64,000 bases of DNA, taken from the NCBI GenBank assembly GCA_946409635.1, contig CAMJXD010000008.1, forward strand, positions 1-64,000, in the 5' to 3' direction. Positions 25,096 to 34,380 of the stretch are shown here, piece after piece. A model generated the notes under the pieces. It was not told where the DNA came from. It did not search any database and worked only from the letters and a program-made list of their open reading frames with translations. The position numbers and the translations under genes were made by a program. The stretch's first letter is position 1. The number at the start of each line of letters is the position of its first letter. This DNA is from an uncultured Prevotellaceae bacterium. Its GTDB lineage: Bacteria; Bacteroidota; Bacteroidia; Bacteroidales; Muribaculaceae.

Positions 25096-25869
25096 CTATA
25101 CGTTAACGATGAGGCCGTCATAGGCCAGTTCTACTGTCGGTGGCAACAACTTCGGCGAGTCGGCATGCAGGCCTATCCTGTCACTCATGTGGATGAGGTA
25201 GGTACGGCCCGGCCCAATGCGTCTCACGATCTCAAGCGTCTCGTCAAGGCACATGTGTGACATGTGTTCTTCCTTGACACGCAGCGAGTTGATGACAAGC
25301 AGCGGCACGCCCTTCAGGCGGTCAACGACTTCGGGGGCAATGGTCTTGGCATCGGTGATATAAGCCAGCGGACCAATGCGGTAGCCCACGATGGGCAACC
25401 GGTAATGCATCACGGGGATGGGTTCTACTCTCACGCCCTCGACTAAAAACGGATCCTCGCCTATCTCATGTTCCTCAAAATGCGGCACCCCAGGGTAAGG
25501 ATGTTCCGAGAAACAGTACGGGATGCGTTGATGCAAGTCCCGCAACACATCGCCCCGGGCATACACGGGCATCGGTTTGAGGTAACAGTAGGAGCGGAGG
25601 TCATCCATTCCGGCTACGTGGTCAAAGTGGATGTGCGTCAGCAACACGGCATCCAGGTTGTCATCGCTGGCACGAAGCATCTGGGTGCGGAAGTCAGGAC
25701 CGCAGTCGATGAGCAGACGCACGCCCTGATAACGCACGATAGCCGACGTGCGCAATCGTTTGTCACGGGGATCCGAACTCAGGCACACCGGGCAATGGCA
25801 ACGCAGCATCGGCACGCCGGTCGAGGTGCCGGTTCCCAGAAATTCTATTTCCAGTGTAGCTAGGGACAT
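25096..25869 (-). CDS. MBL-fold metallo-hydrolase, PhnP-like
   Basis: 257 residues. Starts with LGTGTSTGVPMLRCHCPVC, combining the LGTGTS motif with a small Cys/His zinc cluster (24-29) typical of the PhnP/Lactamase_B_2 group. The metal site THIHFDHVAGMDD (His79, His81, Asp83, His84) follows. PhnP-like enzymes cleave cyclic phosphodiesters. The ATG overlaps the upstream lipoprotein stop by one base, and umuD follows 2 nt downstream. Confidence 0.9.
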   Translation of the reverse strand: MSLATLEIEFLGTGTSTGVPMLRCHCPVCLSSDPRDKRLRTSAIVRYQGVRLLIDCGPDFRTQMLRASDDNLDAVLLTHIHFDHVAGMDDLRSYCYLKPMPVYARGDVLRDLHQRIPYCFSEHPYPGVPHFEEHEIGEDPFLVEGVRVEPIPVMHYRLPIVGYRIGPLAYITDAKTIAPEVVDRLKGVPLLVINSLRVKEEHMSHMCLDETLEIVRRIGPGRTYLIHMSDRIGLHADSPKLLPPTVELAYDGLIVNV

Positions 25870-26834
25870 TATCTCCTGTATTGATTGAGCAGGCCGTCCA
25901 CAAAGTAGAGGTACGTCCCGCCGTCATAGTACCAGTATTCTCTCATTCCCCGTTGGTCGGGGTTCTCGCTGATGCGGGTGGGATTACCCATCGCCAGGCG
26001 GCACTCTTCCTTGGTCATGCCGGTTTCTACCTTGCCGCGGGTAATCAGTTCCCAGTGGGCATCGGTGATGGCAGGATGGCTCAGCCGGGGATCGGCAGCG
26101 ACAAACATCGCGTCAAAGTCACGGCCATACATCACCGACCTCTCATCGCTCATCCACACCATCGATTGCTCTCCGCTGTCGATTGCGGTAAACAGCACCC
26201 GCAACGGCATCACGGCATTGCCCGGCTGCACGCTGTCGATGTGGACCTTGATGTAGTGACGCCCGTCTCTCATCTGCTCGCTAGTGCGGTCATACCATAT
26301 CGGAGTCCGTATGTAGAAATCTTTTCCGGCTATTTGACGCGACACATGTGCCACATAGTCCATGTCGATGAGCATGGGAATGGTAAACCCGGGGCCAAAC
26401 TCATCTATTGTCTTTCCGGTGCGGTAACTGAGCGTCTTTCCGTCGGTGGGATCGCTAAACTGCAGGTTCACCGTCTTGCGGTTATCATACAGCCCACCTG
26501 TATCATAGCCGACATACGACAGCACACGGCCCGATAGTTGCACGGTGTCGATATTGTAAGACCGCGAGCGGCCGAACAATTGACGCACCTGGTTGTCGGC
26601 CACCCAGAACTGTTTTCCCGGGCGCCATGATGCCACCGAGTCGACATATGGCGACAAAGTTGATACTCCGCGCCGGCCGTCGTCGGCCTGGATCACTTTC
26701 TGCACGTCCTTGTCGGTCACATGCTCGGTCACCTCGATACCCGTGCCACACGATGAGATGGCCAGGCCCAGCATGAGCCCCGGCATCACGGCGAGCACTC
26801 GCTTGAGCAGTATGTCGAACCCACTCGTCAGCAT
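25869..26834 (-). CDS. Lipoprotein with SmpA/BamE-like C-terminus, unknown function
   Basis: 321 residues. Signal segment VLAVMPGLMLGLAISSCGTG with lipobox AISSC. The body (about 60-260) is beta-rich and unrecognised. The last 60 residues contain GKVETGMTKEECRLAMGNPT and a terminal GTYLYFVDGLLNQY, resembling the SmpA/OmlA (BamE) module found in outer-membrane assembly lipoproteins; this resemblance is inference from the motif alone. Overlaps the MBL gene by 1 nt. Confidence 0.72.
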   Translation of the reverse strand: MLTSGFDILLKRVLAVMPGLMLGLAISSCGTGIEVTEHVTDKDVQKVIQADDGRRGVSTLSPYVDSVASWRPGKQFWVADNQVRQLFGRSRSYNIDTVQLSGRVLSYVGYDTGGLYDNRKTVNLQFSDPTDGKTLSYRTGKTIDEFGPGFTIPMLIDMDYVAHVSRQIAGKDFYIRTPIWYDRTSEQMRDGRHYIKVHIDSVQPGNAVMPLRVLFTAIDSGEQSMVWMSDERSVMYGRDFDAMFVAADPRLSHPAITDAHWELITRGKVETGMTKEECRLAMGNPTRISENPDQRGMREYWYYDGGTYLYFVDGLLNQYRR

Positions 26835-26840
26835 TTGGGC

Positions 26841-27266
26841 TTATTCTTCTGTCGGGCCTTCGCTGGCACGTATCGCCTCGTTAATCGAATTAGTCACCGT
26901 GGTGATGTCGCCCTCTCCGCTCAGCACATCATTAACCAGCGGGGTCACGGCCTCTTCCTTGGAGGCGCCGGCCTCAACCTTCTGTCGGGTAAGATAGGGC
27001 GCATTGCGCTGGCGGCTTTCCTTCAGCGCTAATCTGAAATCTCTGATAGCGGTCGAATCACCCTCGGCAACAATCGCTGCTTCACGAGCGCGGATACTGT
27101 CATCCAGAGCCATGGCGGCTACCGAGTCATTCGCCTTGCACAACGAGTCCAGTTTAGCAGCCAGCTTCTCGCCTTCGACTTTATAGGGGTGATCTTTACT
27201 CTGGTTGTTACAGCTCACCAGTGACACGACCACCAGGGCACACATCGTCAATAATAACTTCTTCAT
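26841..27266 (-). CDS. Small lipoprotein, unknown function
   Basis: 141 residues. Signal peptide with lipobox SLVSC (Cys19), then a charged, helix-prone, alanine-rich sequence (GEKLAAKLDSLCKANDSVAA and following). No known domain is recognised. It ends 6 nt before the next lipoprotein gene and starts 30 nt after the Crp-type regulator, in the same minus-strand series. Confidence 0.75.
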   Translation of the reverse strand: MKKLLLTMCALVVVSLVSCNNQSKDHPYKVEGEKLAAKLDSLCKANDSVAAMALDDSIRAREAAIVAEGDSTAIRDFRLALKESRQRNAPYLTRQKVEAGASKEEAVTPLVNDVLSGEGDITTVTNSINEAIRASEGPTEE

Positions 27267-27296
27267 TTCGTTCTTTCTTTGTTATTGTTTAGATCC

Positions 27297-27980
27297 TTAT
27301 TTCTTTTGTCTATTCTGTTCCAGCAGAGCATTCAGGTCCAGAATGCGCAACTCGTTGCTGTCATAATCCACAATTTCCTGATCCTTCAGCCGGTCCAGCG
27401 TGGCCACCAGCGTCGTCCGTTGTGTGCCCAGCAGGGTACACAGGTCCTTCTGCTTGTAGCGCATGCTGATGTCGGTTGCTCCGGCTATGGTCAATGAATC
27501 CACCACCTGGGCCAGGCGCTCTGCCACCGAGCCGTCGCTGGTCGAGGCCAGTGTCGAGACACTACGCTGGCTGCCCGACGACAGGTAGTTCAGGATGTTG
27601 AACAGGAACACCTTGTCGCTGTTGATCATCTTGATATAGTCGCTCTTGAGCAACTGCAGGATGCCGCAGGCCCCATCGGCGACGGCTGTATAGGGGTAAG
27701 CCGTCTCGCGACCAAACAGATACTCGGCAGCCAGCACATGAGGGGTCGACAATAGCTGCCGCAGCGTCACACGCAAGTGGGTGAACGGTGTCTCCAGACA
27801 CACCCGGCCCGACACGATAAATTTGATGTGAGTGCAGCTCTCGCCTGCCTGCAGAATCTGTTCGCCGTTGCGGTACTTGAGAAAATGAAACGGCAGCTTC
27901 TCGACTAGCGATGTAATCTGCTCGGTGCTCACGCCCTGGAACAACGGCAGCTGCATCAACTGTTTATACATGCTGTTCAT
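27297..27980 (-). CDS. Crp/Fnr-family transcriptional regulator
   Basis: 227 residues: an N-terminal cyclic-nucleotide-binding-like beta-roll (about 10-130, with FLKYRNGEQILQAGES and FIVSGRVCLETP) and a C-terminal winged helix (MRYKQKDLCTLLGTQRTTLV). No Fnr-type cysteine cluster is present at the N-terminus. The ligand is unknown. Its start is 25 nt from the hisS stop, so it may be read with hisS. Confidence 0.88.
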   Translation of the reverse strand: MNSMYKQLMQLPLFQGVSTEQITSLVEKLPFHFLKYRNGEQILQAGESCTHIKFIVSGRVCLETPFTHLRVTLRQLLSTPHVLAAEYLFGRETAYPYTAVADGACGILQLLKSDYIKMINSDKVFLFNILNYLSSGSQRSVSTLASTSDGSVAERLAQVVDSLTIAGATDISMRYKQKDLCTLLGTQRTTLVATLDRLKDQEIVDYDSNELRILDLNALLEQNRQKK

Positions 27981-28005
27981 GATTCGGCAGCCTATTGTTT
28001 ACTGT

Positions 28006-29370
28006 TTAGGACTTCAACTGGTCGATAACCTGCTCCACCGTCAGCGACTGCTGTTCGCCAGTGGCCATGTTCTTCAGGGCAATGGTGCCGTTCTGCAGTT
28101 CATCGGCTCCCACGATGGCCACATAGGGGATCTGGCGGTCGTTGGCATAATTCATCTGCTTCTTCATCTTGGCACTGTCGGGATAGAGCTCGGCACTGAC
28201 GCCGCCCCGGCGCAGGGCCATGATATGTCCCAGGGCTGCACTGGCTTCCTGTTCGCCAAAGTTGACAAACATCACCTTAGCTGTGGCCATCGTGTCGGCG
28301 GGATACAGGTCCAGCGCGTTCAGCACGTCATAGATGCGGTCGGCTCCGAAGCTGATGCCCACGCCCGACAGGCCCGGCATGCCGAAGATGCCCGTCAGGT
28401 TGTCATATCGGCCACCTCCCAGGATGCTCCCGATGGTGACATCCAGCGCCTTGGTCTCAAAGATCGTGCCCGTATAATAGTTCAGGCCGCGGGCCAGCGA
28501 CGGGTCAAAGTCCACCTGGGCGCGGGTGCCCAGTCGCGTCACGTGACCCAGCACGTAGCGCATTTCTTCAATACCCTTCATGCCCGTTTCGCTGCTCGCC
28601 AGCATGCCGGCCAGCGATTCCAGGCGCTCATCATTGTTGCCTTCCAGGGTCAGCAACGGCTGCAGTGTGGCGATCGCCTCATTGCTCAGTCCCTTCTCCT
28701 TGAGCTCGGCATTCACGTTGTCCAGACCTATTTTGTCCAGCTTGTCGATGGCTACCGTGATGTCGACGATCTTGTCGGCGGCTCCTATCACCTCGGCGAT
28801 TCCACTCAGGATCTTGCGGTTGTTCAGCTTAATGGCCACGTTGATGTTAAAGCGGTCAAACACCTCGTCAATCATCGTCACCAGCTCCACCTCGTTGAGC
28901 AGCGAGTCACTGCCCACGATGTCGGCATCACACTGGTAAAACTCACGGTAACGGCCCTTCTGCGGACGGTCGGCACGCCACACGGGCTGCACCTGGTAGC
29001 GCTTGAACGGCATCTGCAGGTCGTTGCGGTGCTGGACCACATAGCGCGCAAACGGCACCGTCAGGTCATAGCGCAGGCCCTTCTCGCTGATCTTTGTCGT
29101 CAGGTGCAACGAGTCATGGGCGGCCAGCAGGTCGTCGGGGGCGTCCTTCAAGTAGTCACCGCTATTCAGAATCTTGAACAGCAGTTTGTCGCCTTCCTCG
29201 CCATATTTTCCCAGCAGCGTCGACAGGTTTTCCACAGCCGGGGTTTCTATCTGCTGGAACCCGTACAGCAGAAACACTTCCTTAATCGTGTTGAAGATAT
29301 AGTTGCGGCGCGCCATCTCGATGGGTGAAAAGTCGCGCGTCCCTTTAGGTATCGATGGTTTTTGTGCCAT
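28006..29370 (-). CDS. hisS: Histidyl-tRNA synthetase
   Basis: 454 residues, class II synthetase charging tRNA-His in the cytoplasm. Motif 1 region [20 protein letters not shown], motif 2 around [21 protein letters not shown] (Arg-containing loop [10 protein letters not shown]), the HisA motif in [13 protein letters not shown], and motif 3 [15 protein letters not shown] are visible. A C-terminal anticodon-binding domain (about 350-454) completes it. It follows the zinc metallopeptidase gene after 53 nt. Confidence 0.97.
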   Translation of the reverse strand: MAQKPSIPKGTRDFSPIEMARRNYIFNTIKEVFLLYGFQQIETPAVENLSTLLGKYGEEGDKLLFKILNSGDYLKDAPDDLLAAHDSLHLTTKISEKGLRYDLTVPFARYVVQHRNDLQMPFKRYQVQPVWRADRPQKGRYREFYQCDADIVGSDSLLNEVELVTMIDEVFDRFNINVAIKLNNRKILSGIAEVIGAADKIVDITVAIDKLDKIGLDNVNAELKEKGLSNEAIATLQPLLTLEGNNDERLESLAGMLASSETGMKGIEEMRYVLGHVTRLGTRAQVDFDPSLARGLNYYTGTIFETKALDVTIGSILGGGRYDNLTGIFGMPGLSGVGISFGADRIYDVLNALDLYPADTMATAKVMFVNFGEQEASAALGHIMALRRGGVSAELYPDSAKMKKQMNYANDRQIPYVAIVGADELQNGTIALKNMATGEQQSLTVEQVIDQLKS

Positions 29371-29423
29371 GATTGATTTTTAAAATATTGTCTTGTGTAT
29401 TAATTCTTTATATATGTTTATTC

Positions 29424-30104
29424 TTATCTGCGGCGACCTCCAAAGATGATGGCCACATAATATAATAATGTAGCTAGCGAGCCGATGGCAGCCACAACAT
29501 AGGTGTATGCCGCAGCATGCAGAGCATCCTTGGCATAGGTCAGTTGCTCGCCGTTGACGATGCCTGAACCCTCCAGCCACTTGATGGCCCTGCGGCTGGC
29601 ATCAACCTCTACCGGCAGGGTCACGAAGCTGAATGCCACCGTCGTCGCAAACAGCGCGATAGCTATATACAACGGTATCGGGGTCCACTGAGCCACCATG
29701 ATGCCGGCAAGCAACAGCCACTGGATAGTATTTGAGGCAAATGACACCAGCGGCACCATCTTGGTGCGCAGCTGCAGCATGCTGTAGCCCACTTTGTGCT
29801 GGATGGCATGACCGCACTCGTGTGCCGCAACAGCGGCCGCGGCTATACTGTTGGTGCCATACACGGGCTCACTCAGGTTCACCGTCCGGTTAGCAGGATT
29901 GAAGTGATCGGTCAACTGACCGCTCACGCTCGTCACCTGCACGTCACCACAACCGTTCTGCTGCAGCATCGCGCTGGCTATGTCACGGCCGGCCATAGGC
30001 ACACCCAGCGGCACCCTGCTATACTTGGCAAACTTCGACTTAAGGGAGTTCTGAACAACCATGCTCAGTAAAAATATGCCTCCCATTAATATCCAGATCC
30101 ACAT
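29424..30104 (-). CDS. YugP-type neutral zinc metallopeptidase (membrane)
   Basis: 226 residues. N-terminal membrane anchor, zinc site AAVAAHECGHAIQHK (HECGH), then two or three hydrophobic segments. This is the pattern of the YugP family (PF04298). Targets are unknown; it probably acts at the inner membrane. It is the first gene of a series that may continue through hisS, the Crp regulator and the lipoproteins. A TAACTTTG at 30230-30237 (minus) would give a leader of about 120 nt. Confidence 0.88.
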   Translation of the reverse strand: MWIWILMGGIFLLSMVVQNSLKSKFAKYSRVPLGVPMAGRDIASAMLQQNGCGDVQVTSVSGQLTDHFNPANRTVNLSEPVYGTNSIAAAAVAAHECGHAIQHKVGYSMLQLRTKMVPLVSFASNTIQWLLLAGIMVAQWTPIPLYIAIALFATTVAFSFVTLPVEVDASRRAIKWLEGSGIVNGEQLTYAKDALHAAAYTYVVAAIGSLATLLYYVAIIFGGRRR

Positions 30105-30229
30105 ATCTTTTTATTTTTAATAGTTGAATTCTATATCCTTCGTTACTTCTTGAGGAACAATATCTTGAGTCAACGCAGCCTGTTGGCACGATTGTTGCAT
30201 TACAACATGGCGGACAACATTTTGCACCG

Positions 30230-30237
30230 CAAAGTTA
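30230..30237 (-). promoter_or_regulatory. -7 box upstream of the YugP-type gene
   Basis: TAACTTTG on the minus strand, 126 nt before the start codon. No well-spaced -33 TTTG. The unusually long leader contains a 27-codon reading frame (30117-30200) that I do not consider proven. Confidence 0.4.
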
Positions 30238-30309
30238 TAGTTTTTTGCCCGCAAAATGACCCAAACGGACAATAAAAGTATTAAAAAATGAAAATTGGGA
30301 GTAAAAAAA

Positions 30310-30340
30310 TTTGGTAATTCAAAAATAGCCGCTACTTTTG
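30310..30340 (+). promoter_or_regulatory. Consensus Bacteroidetes promoter of the repeat lipoprotein
   Basis: TTTG (30310-30313), 19 nt, TACTTTTG (30333-30340): a perfect match to the published consensus. The leader to the ATG is about 50 nt and AT-rich, suggesting high expression. Confidence 0.8.
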
Positions 30341-30396
30341 CGGCGTTGAAACTTTTGTTTTATTATTAATCATTATTATTTTAAAGTTGTTTTATT

Positions 30397-30957
30397 ATGA
30401 AGAAGTTATTATTGATGTTTGCAGCTGTTGCTGCTATCGCTTTTGTTGGTTGCAAGACCGAAACCAAGCCTGCCGAGGCTGAAGTCATCAACGACAGCAT
30501 CGAGGCTCCCACTACCGAGTACACCGTCGAGAGCGTTACCACCGACCTCATGAAGTTTGTAGAAGCTGGCGACGAGGCTGGTACCCTCGGTTTCCTCGAT
30601 GGCCTCAAGAAGACTGCCGACGAATTCATGAACGCTGGTGAGAACGACAAGTACTTCAACATCATCAACATCATCAAGACCGTTTGGGAGCAGAACAAGG
30701 ATGCCATCATGGCCAAGCTCCCCAACATCGCCGACAAGATGAGCAACTACATCAATGTTCCCGACAACATGAAGGAGGGTTTCAATGCATTCGTTACTAA
30801 CGCTACCCAGAACGTCGCCGACAAGGCTAATGAGGCTGGTGAGAAGGTAGCCGACAAGGCCGATCAGGTGGCCGACAAGGCCGGTGAAGTTGTTAACGAC
30901 ACCAAGCAGGCTGCAGGTGACGCCCTCAAGAAGGCTGGCGAAGAGCTGCAGAAGTAA
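30397..30957 (+). CDS. Lipoprotein with LEA/apolipophorin-like helical repeats
   Basis: 186 residues. Lipobox FVGC (Cys19 region), a central helical part, then C-terminal repeats NVADKANEAGEKVADKADQV and AGEVVNDTKQAAGDALKKAG. These amphipathic ADKA/AGD repeats resemble LEA or YtxH-type coiled helices. The protein is probably abundant: perfect promoter, codon choice dominated by GCC/AAG/GAC, and a strong terminator. Function unknown; stress protection or surface association is a guess from the repeat type. Confidence 0.8.
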   Translation: MKKLLLMFAAVAAIAFVGCKTETKPAEAEVINDSIEAPTTEYTVESVTTDLMKFVEAGDEAGTLGFLDGLKKTADEFMNAGENDKYFNIINIIKTVWEQNKDAIMAKLPNIADKMSNYINVPDNMKEGFNAFVTNATQNVADKANEAGEKVADKADQVADKAGEVVNDTKQAAGDALKKAGEELQK

Positions 30958-30986
30958 TTAGCAGTATTTCATAATACTTTACATTT

Positions 30987-31024
30987 CAGGGCTGTCCTCC
31001 CGTGAGGGCAACCCTGATTGTTTT
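30987..31024 (+). terminator. Terminator of the repeat lipoprotein
   Basis: CAGGGCTGTCCTC pairs with GAGGGCAACCCTG (30987-31016) around CCGT, with a short bulge, followed by ATTGTTTT. Rho-independent form for the plus-strand gene ending at 30957. Confidence 0.75.
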
Positions 31025-31109
31025 ATGCGATAAAAAAACAGTCGGCCACAATCTCAAATTTGACTGAAAGAAACCACAAATTCCACAAATTTTAAAAATC
31101 CGTAACAAT

Positions 31110-31130
31110 CTAACGCGGAGGCCGCGTTAG
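31110..31130. terminator. 9-bp hairpin between convergent genes
   Basis: CTAACGCGG (31110-31118), loop AGG, CCGCGTTAG (31122-31130). It is located 38 nt past the GNAT stop on the minus strand, so it may end that transcript; the T-run is short. Confidence 0.5.
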
Positions 31131-31168
31131 TTTACTTCGCGCAATTAGTAGTTTAAGAACTTGTTTTA

Positions 31169-31681
31169 TTATTCGCTCGACTTCTGGTAGGCCAGCCGCT
31201 CGTCTCCGTTCAGCAGGTAGATGATGCCGCAGTAACCAAATCCGTAACGCTCAATCACGTGGCGCATGATCACATTGTCGCGATGAGTGTCAATGCGCAG
31301 GTTTCCAGCAACTGCCATGCAGTAGTCCATCACGTCGTCAAACACTCCGTGGCTCGCCCTCGTGCTTGCTAGCCGGTGCACCACATGGTAGGGTTTCTCG
31401 TCCAGCCACGCGCCCTCATAGATTTCCTTGTAGGTCGGCTCTGGACCCGGAATAAAGGCAAACGAGGCCACCACTTCCCCACCCTGATCCACACACAGGT
31501 AGCAATGACCGTTTCTGATATCCTCCTCGATGACATCGCGGCTGGGATAACCGTTGGTCCACTGATCCATATTGCCACACGACCGCATGATGCCACGCGC
31601 TTCTTCCACCAGCCGCATGATCATCGCCACATCTTGGGGCACAGCCTTCCGGATAGTCCTCTTGTTCATCCTGTCACTCAT
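31169..31681 (-). CDS. GNAT-family acetyltransferase
   Basis: 170 residues. Begins with the GNAT-type TIRKAVPQDVAMIMRLVEEA; the middle has YLCVDQGGEVVASFAFI (beta strands of the acetyl-CoA fold) and the end ERYGFGYCGIIYL, the usual final strand. It transfers an acetyl group from acetyl-CoA to an unknown amine. MSDRM could also start at the fifth residue. A 27-nt gap separates it from the upstream lipoprotein gene. Confidence 0.82.
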   Translation of the reverse strand: MSDRMNKRTIRKAVPQDVAMIMRLVEEARGIMRSCGNMDQWTNGYPSRDVIEEDIRNGHCYLCVDQGGEVVASFAFIPGPEPTYKEIYEGAWLDEKPYHVVHRLASTRASHGVFDDVMDYCMAVAGNLRIDTHRDNVIMRHVIERYGFGYCGIIYLLNGDERLAYQKSSE

Positions 31682-31708
31682 ACTCTTTCAACAATTAATC
31701 TACGGCCA

Positions 31709-32179
31709 TTATCGCATCGTCTCAAGTTCATCTTTTCCAAACTCGAGTTCCATCGTTCGGCCAGACTGATTACCCTTATACTCATAGCACAGCTCACAGC
31801 CGGCATCAAGCACAAGCGACACAAAGTCGGTCACGGCGCTGGCCCCCTTGATCTCCTTTTTCAAGTTTGCTCTGAAATCCTCTTGATATTCCACCAGGTC
31901 TTCAAACGCTACCGCGTCCTCGTCCACCTCATAGTGATAGGTAACGACATGACCGTCGCGCGTGATCGACAGCAGTGTAGTGGCATAATCCACCTTCATG
32001 GGCATCTGGGCGTTAGAAATGCGCAAGTCAGCATCCAGCTTTTCCATCTCACTGCCACCAGCGTCGCTCACGCTGGAGACTGTACTGCCGGCGTTGTCAG
32101 TGCTTCCCGTACATGACGCCATCAACAACAGCACGGGGCACAACATCATTGCAAATAACAACTTCTTCATAATACTCAT
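31709..32179 (-). CDS. Lipoprotein, unknown function
   Basis: 156 residues. Signal peptide ending in lipobox LMASC (Cys23), a Ser/Thr-rich linker, then a compact domain with ISNAQMPMKVDYATTLLSIT, reminiscent of small Bacteroidales lipoproteins with no assigned role. A Cys pair (AGCELCYEY) lies near residue 132. Starts 32 nt after the M3 peptidase stop, so the two may be cotranscribed. Confidence 0.72.
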   Translation of the reverse strand: MSIMKKLLFAMMLCPVLLLMASCTGSTDNAGSTVSSVSDAGGSEMEKLDADLRISNAQMPMKVDYATTLLSITRDGHVVTYHYEVDEDAVAFEDLVEYQEDFRANLKKEIKGASAVTDFVSLVLDAGCELCYEYKGNQSGRTMELEFGKDELETMR

Positions 32180-32211
32180 TTTATTTGGTTAATTACACAC
32201 TACACCCGTCG

Positions 32212-34263
32212 TTATTTCACCCGCTGGATTCCGTCACGACGCATCATCGCTTCAATTCCCGGTTCACCGCCCCTGAAGCGCTTGTACAGCGTCATCGGGG
32301 CCTCGGTACCACCGCGCGACAGCACATGTTCCACCCACGAGCGGGCGGTAGCGCGATCAAAAATGCCTTCTTGCCTGAACTTATCAAACGCGTCACACTC
32401 GATCATCTCGGCCCACTTGTAGCCATAATAACCCGCTGCATATCCGCCCGAGAAGATGTGCGTAAACTGCGGCGACATGATGCAGCCCTCTACTGATTCA
32501 AACGCCTGAACATCCTTGACGGCCTTATACTCAAACTCATAGTCGTCGCCCTCATACGGCTGCTCGATGCTATGCCACGCCATGTCAATGTAACCGAAAC
32601 CCAACTGGCGCACGCAGCCATAGGCCGCTCCATACTGCGACGACGCAATCAGCCTCTCGATCAGCTCCTGCGGCACCGGCTCGCCCGTTTGATAATGTCG
32701 GGCAAAGCTGTCCAGAAATTCACGTTCATACACATAGTTCTCGTTGAACTGCGACGGCACCTCAACAAAGTCGCGATACACGTTAGTCCCCGACAGTGAC
32801 TGATACCGACAACGGCTCAGCAACTGGTGCAATGCGTGCCCAAACTCATGCATGTAGGTTTCCACCTCGCGCACGGTCAGCAGCGACGGCCGGCTGTCGG
32901 TGGGACGTGAGAAATTCATGGTCAACGTCACCAGCGGTCTCACGTCGTTGCCGTCTCCATCGACATATTGTTCCCTGAAGCTCGTCATCCATGCGCCGCT
33001 CTGCTTGGTCGGGCGCGGGAAGAAATCCAGATACAGCATTCCCACGGCCTTGCCATCCTCGTCGGTCACATCATACACCTCCACCTCGGGGTGAAATACC
33101 TGGGCATCGTGGTTGGTGGTAAATCGCAGCCCATACATCCGCTTGGCAAAGCCGAACACGCCCTGCGTCACTCGGCCCAGCTCGAAATAGGGCCTCAGCA
33201 ACTCGTCGTTGATGTCAAACATCGAGTCCTTCTCCTTGTTGCTGTAGTAGCTGTAGTCCCAGGGCTTGATTTCTACAGGACGGCCCTCTAGTTGGCTGGC
33301 AAACTCGCCCAAGCGCTTCATCTCGGCTCGTTCCACAGGCAGGTAGGCGTCGCGCAGCTCATCCAGCATGCCGTACACGGCCTGGGGCCTCTGGGCCATC
33401 GTGTGCTGCAACTTATAGTCGGCAAATGTCTTGAAACCCATCAGCCGGGCAAGCTCAAGCCGCTTGTTGGCAATCTCGCGCAGCACGTCCAGGTTGCAGT
33501 ATTGGCCGGCGGTGCACTGCCGGTTATACATCATATACAGTTTCTCACGCAGGTCACGACGGTCGCTGTATTTCATAAACGGCACATAGCTTGGCGCATG
33601 CAGCGTCACCAGCCAGGCATCTTCTCGGCCCTTGTCGCGCGCTGCCTGCTTGGTGGCATCCAGCACACTCTCGGGCAACCCGCCCAGGTCCTCAGCCGTC
33701 AGCCACAGTTCATATTGCGAGGTCTCTTTCAGGGCATTCTGGTCAAACTTCAATGTCAACTCGGTCAGGCGCTTCGACAATTGGCGGTAGCGCTCTCGGG
33801 CTTCGCCCTCCAGGTTGGCGCCGCTGCGCACAAATCCGTCATAAGTTTCTTGCATCAGCATCCGGTCCTCGGCATCATGCTGGCCTGGGTCAAAGTGCTC
33901 CTGCACGTGTTTCACGCGTTGCCACAACTGCTCATTCAGGGTGATGCTGTTGAAATGCTCGCTCAGCACCGGAGCCATGCGCTCGCTCACCTTCAGCAAC
34001 TCATCGTCGGCGTTGGCCGACAGCATCGGGTAGAACACGCCCAGCACACGGTTCAACATCACGCCGGCACGTTCCAGAGCCACAATCGTGTTCTCAAACG
34101 TTGCCTCGGCCCCATTCTCGGCTATGGCCTTCACCTCGGCATCATGTTGCTTGATGCCTTCTACTATCGCGGGCTCAAAATCCGCCGTGCTGATGCGGTC
34201 AAACGGCACGGCACCGCCCGTCGTCCTGAACGCCCTATAAAAAACATTATTCTCTATCATCAT
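32212..34263 (-). CDS. dcp: M3-family oligopeptidase / peptidyl-dipeptidase (Dcp-like)
   Basis: 683 residues, the usual length. The zinc site is in MHEFGHALHQLLS (HEFGH) with the third ligand Glu in VEVPSQFNENYV, 25-30 residues later. Dcp enzymes release dipeptides from oligopeptide C-termini. No signal peptide is visible, so it is probably cytoplasmic. The choice between Dcp and oligopeptidase A cannot be made with certainty from motifs. Confidence 0.92.
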   Translation of the reverse strand: MMIENNVFYRAFRTTGGAVPFDRISTADFEPAIVEGIKQHDAEVKAIAENGAEATFENTIVALERAGVMLNRVLGVFYPMLSANADDELLKVSERMAPVLSEHFNSITLNEQLWQRVKHVQEHFDPGQHDAEDRMLMQETYDGFVRSGANLEGEARERYRQLSKRLTELTLKFDQNALKETSQYELWLTAEDLGGLPESVLDATKQAARDKGREDAWLVTLHAPSYVPFMKYSDRRDLREKLYMMYNRQCTAGQYCNLDVLREIANKRLELARLMGFKTFADYKLQHTMAQRPQAVYGMLDELRDAYLPVERAEMKRLGEFASQLEGRPVEIKPWDYSYYSNKEKDSMFDINDELLRPYFELGRVTQGVFGFAKRMYGLRFTTNHDAQVFHPEVEVYDVTDEDGKAVGMLYLDFFPRPTKQSGAWMTSFREQYVDGDGNDVRPLVTLTMNFSRPTDSRPSLLTVREVETYMHEFGHALHQLLSRCRYQSLSGTNVYRDFVEVPSQFNENYVYEREFLDSFARHYQTGEPVPQELIERLIASSQYGAAYGCVRQLGFGYIDMAWHSIEQPYEGDDYEFEYKAVKDVQAFESVEGCIMSPQFTHIFSGGYAAGYYGYKWAEMIECDAFDKFRQEGIFDRATARSWVEHVLSRGGTEAPMTLYKRFRGGEPGIEAMMRRDGIQRVK

Positions 34264-34380
34264 TTTATCTAATCTCTTAATCTATGAATCCATCTTCATT
34301 GGCAACTTGAACTCTTCAACGCGCTGCACGCGCGTGAGGGAACAAAGGATAATTTGGAAAAGGCTGAATCCCGCTCATCA

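Noticed and set aside
27925-29328. 467-codon plus-strand frame over hisS
   Set aside because: Mirror of the GC-biased third codon positions of hisS on the other strand; the hisS motifs are complete.
30117-30200. 27-codon frame (MQQSCQQAALTQDIVPQ...) in the leader of the YugP-type gene
   Set aside because: Cannot be distinguished from chance; no homologue recalled. Kept only as a note on the long leader.
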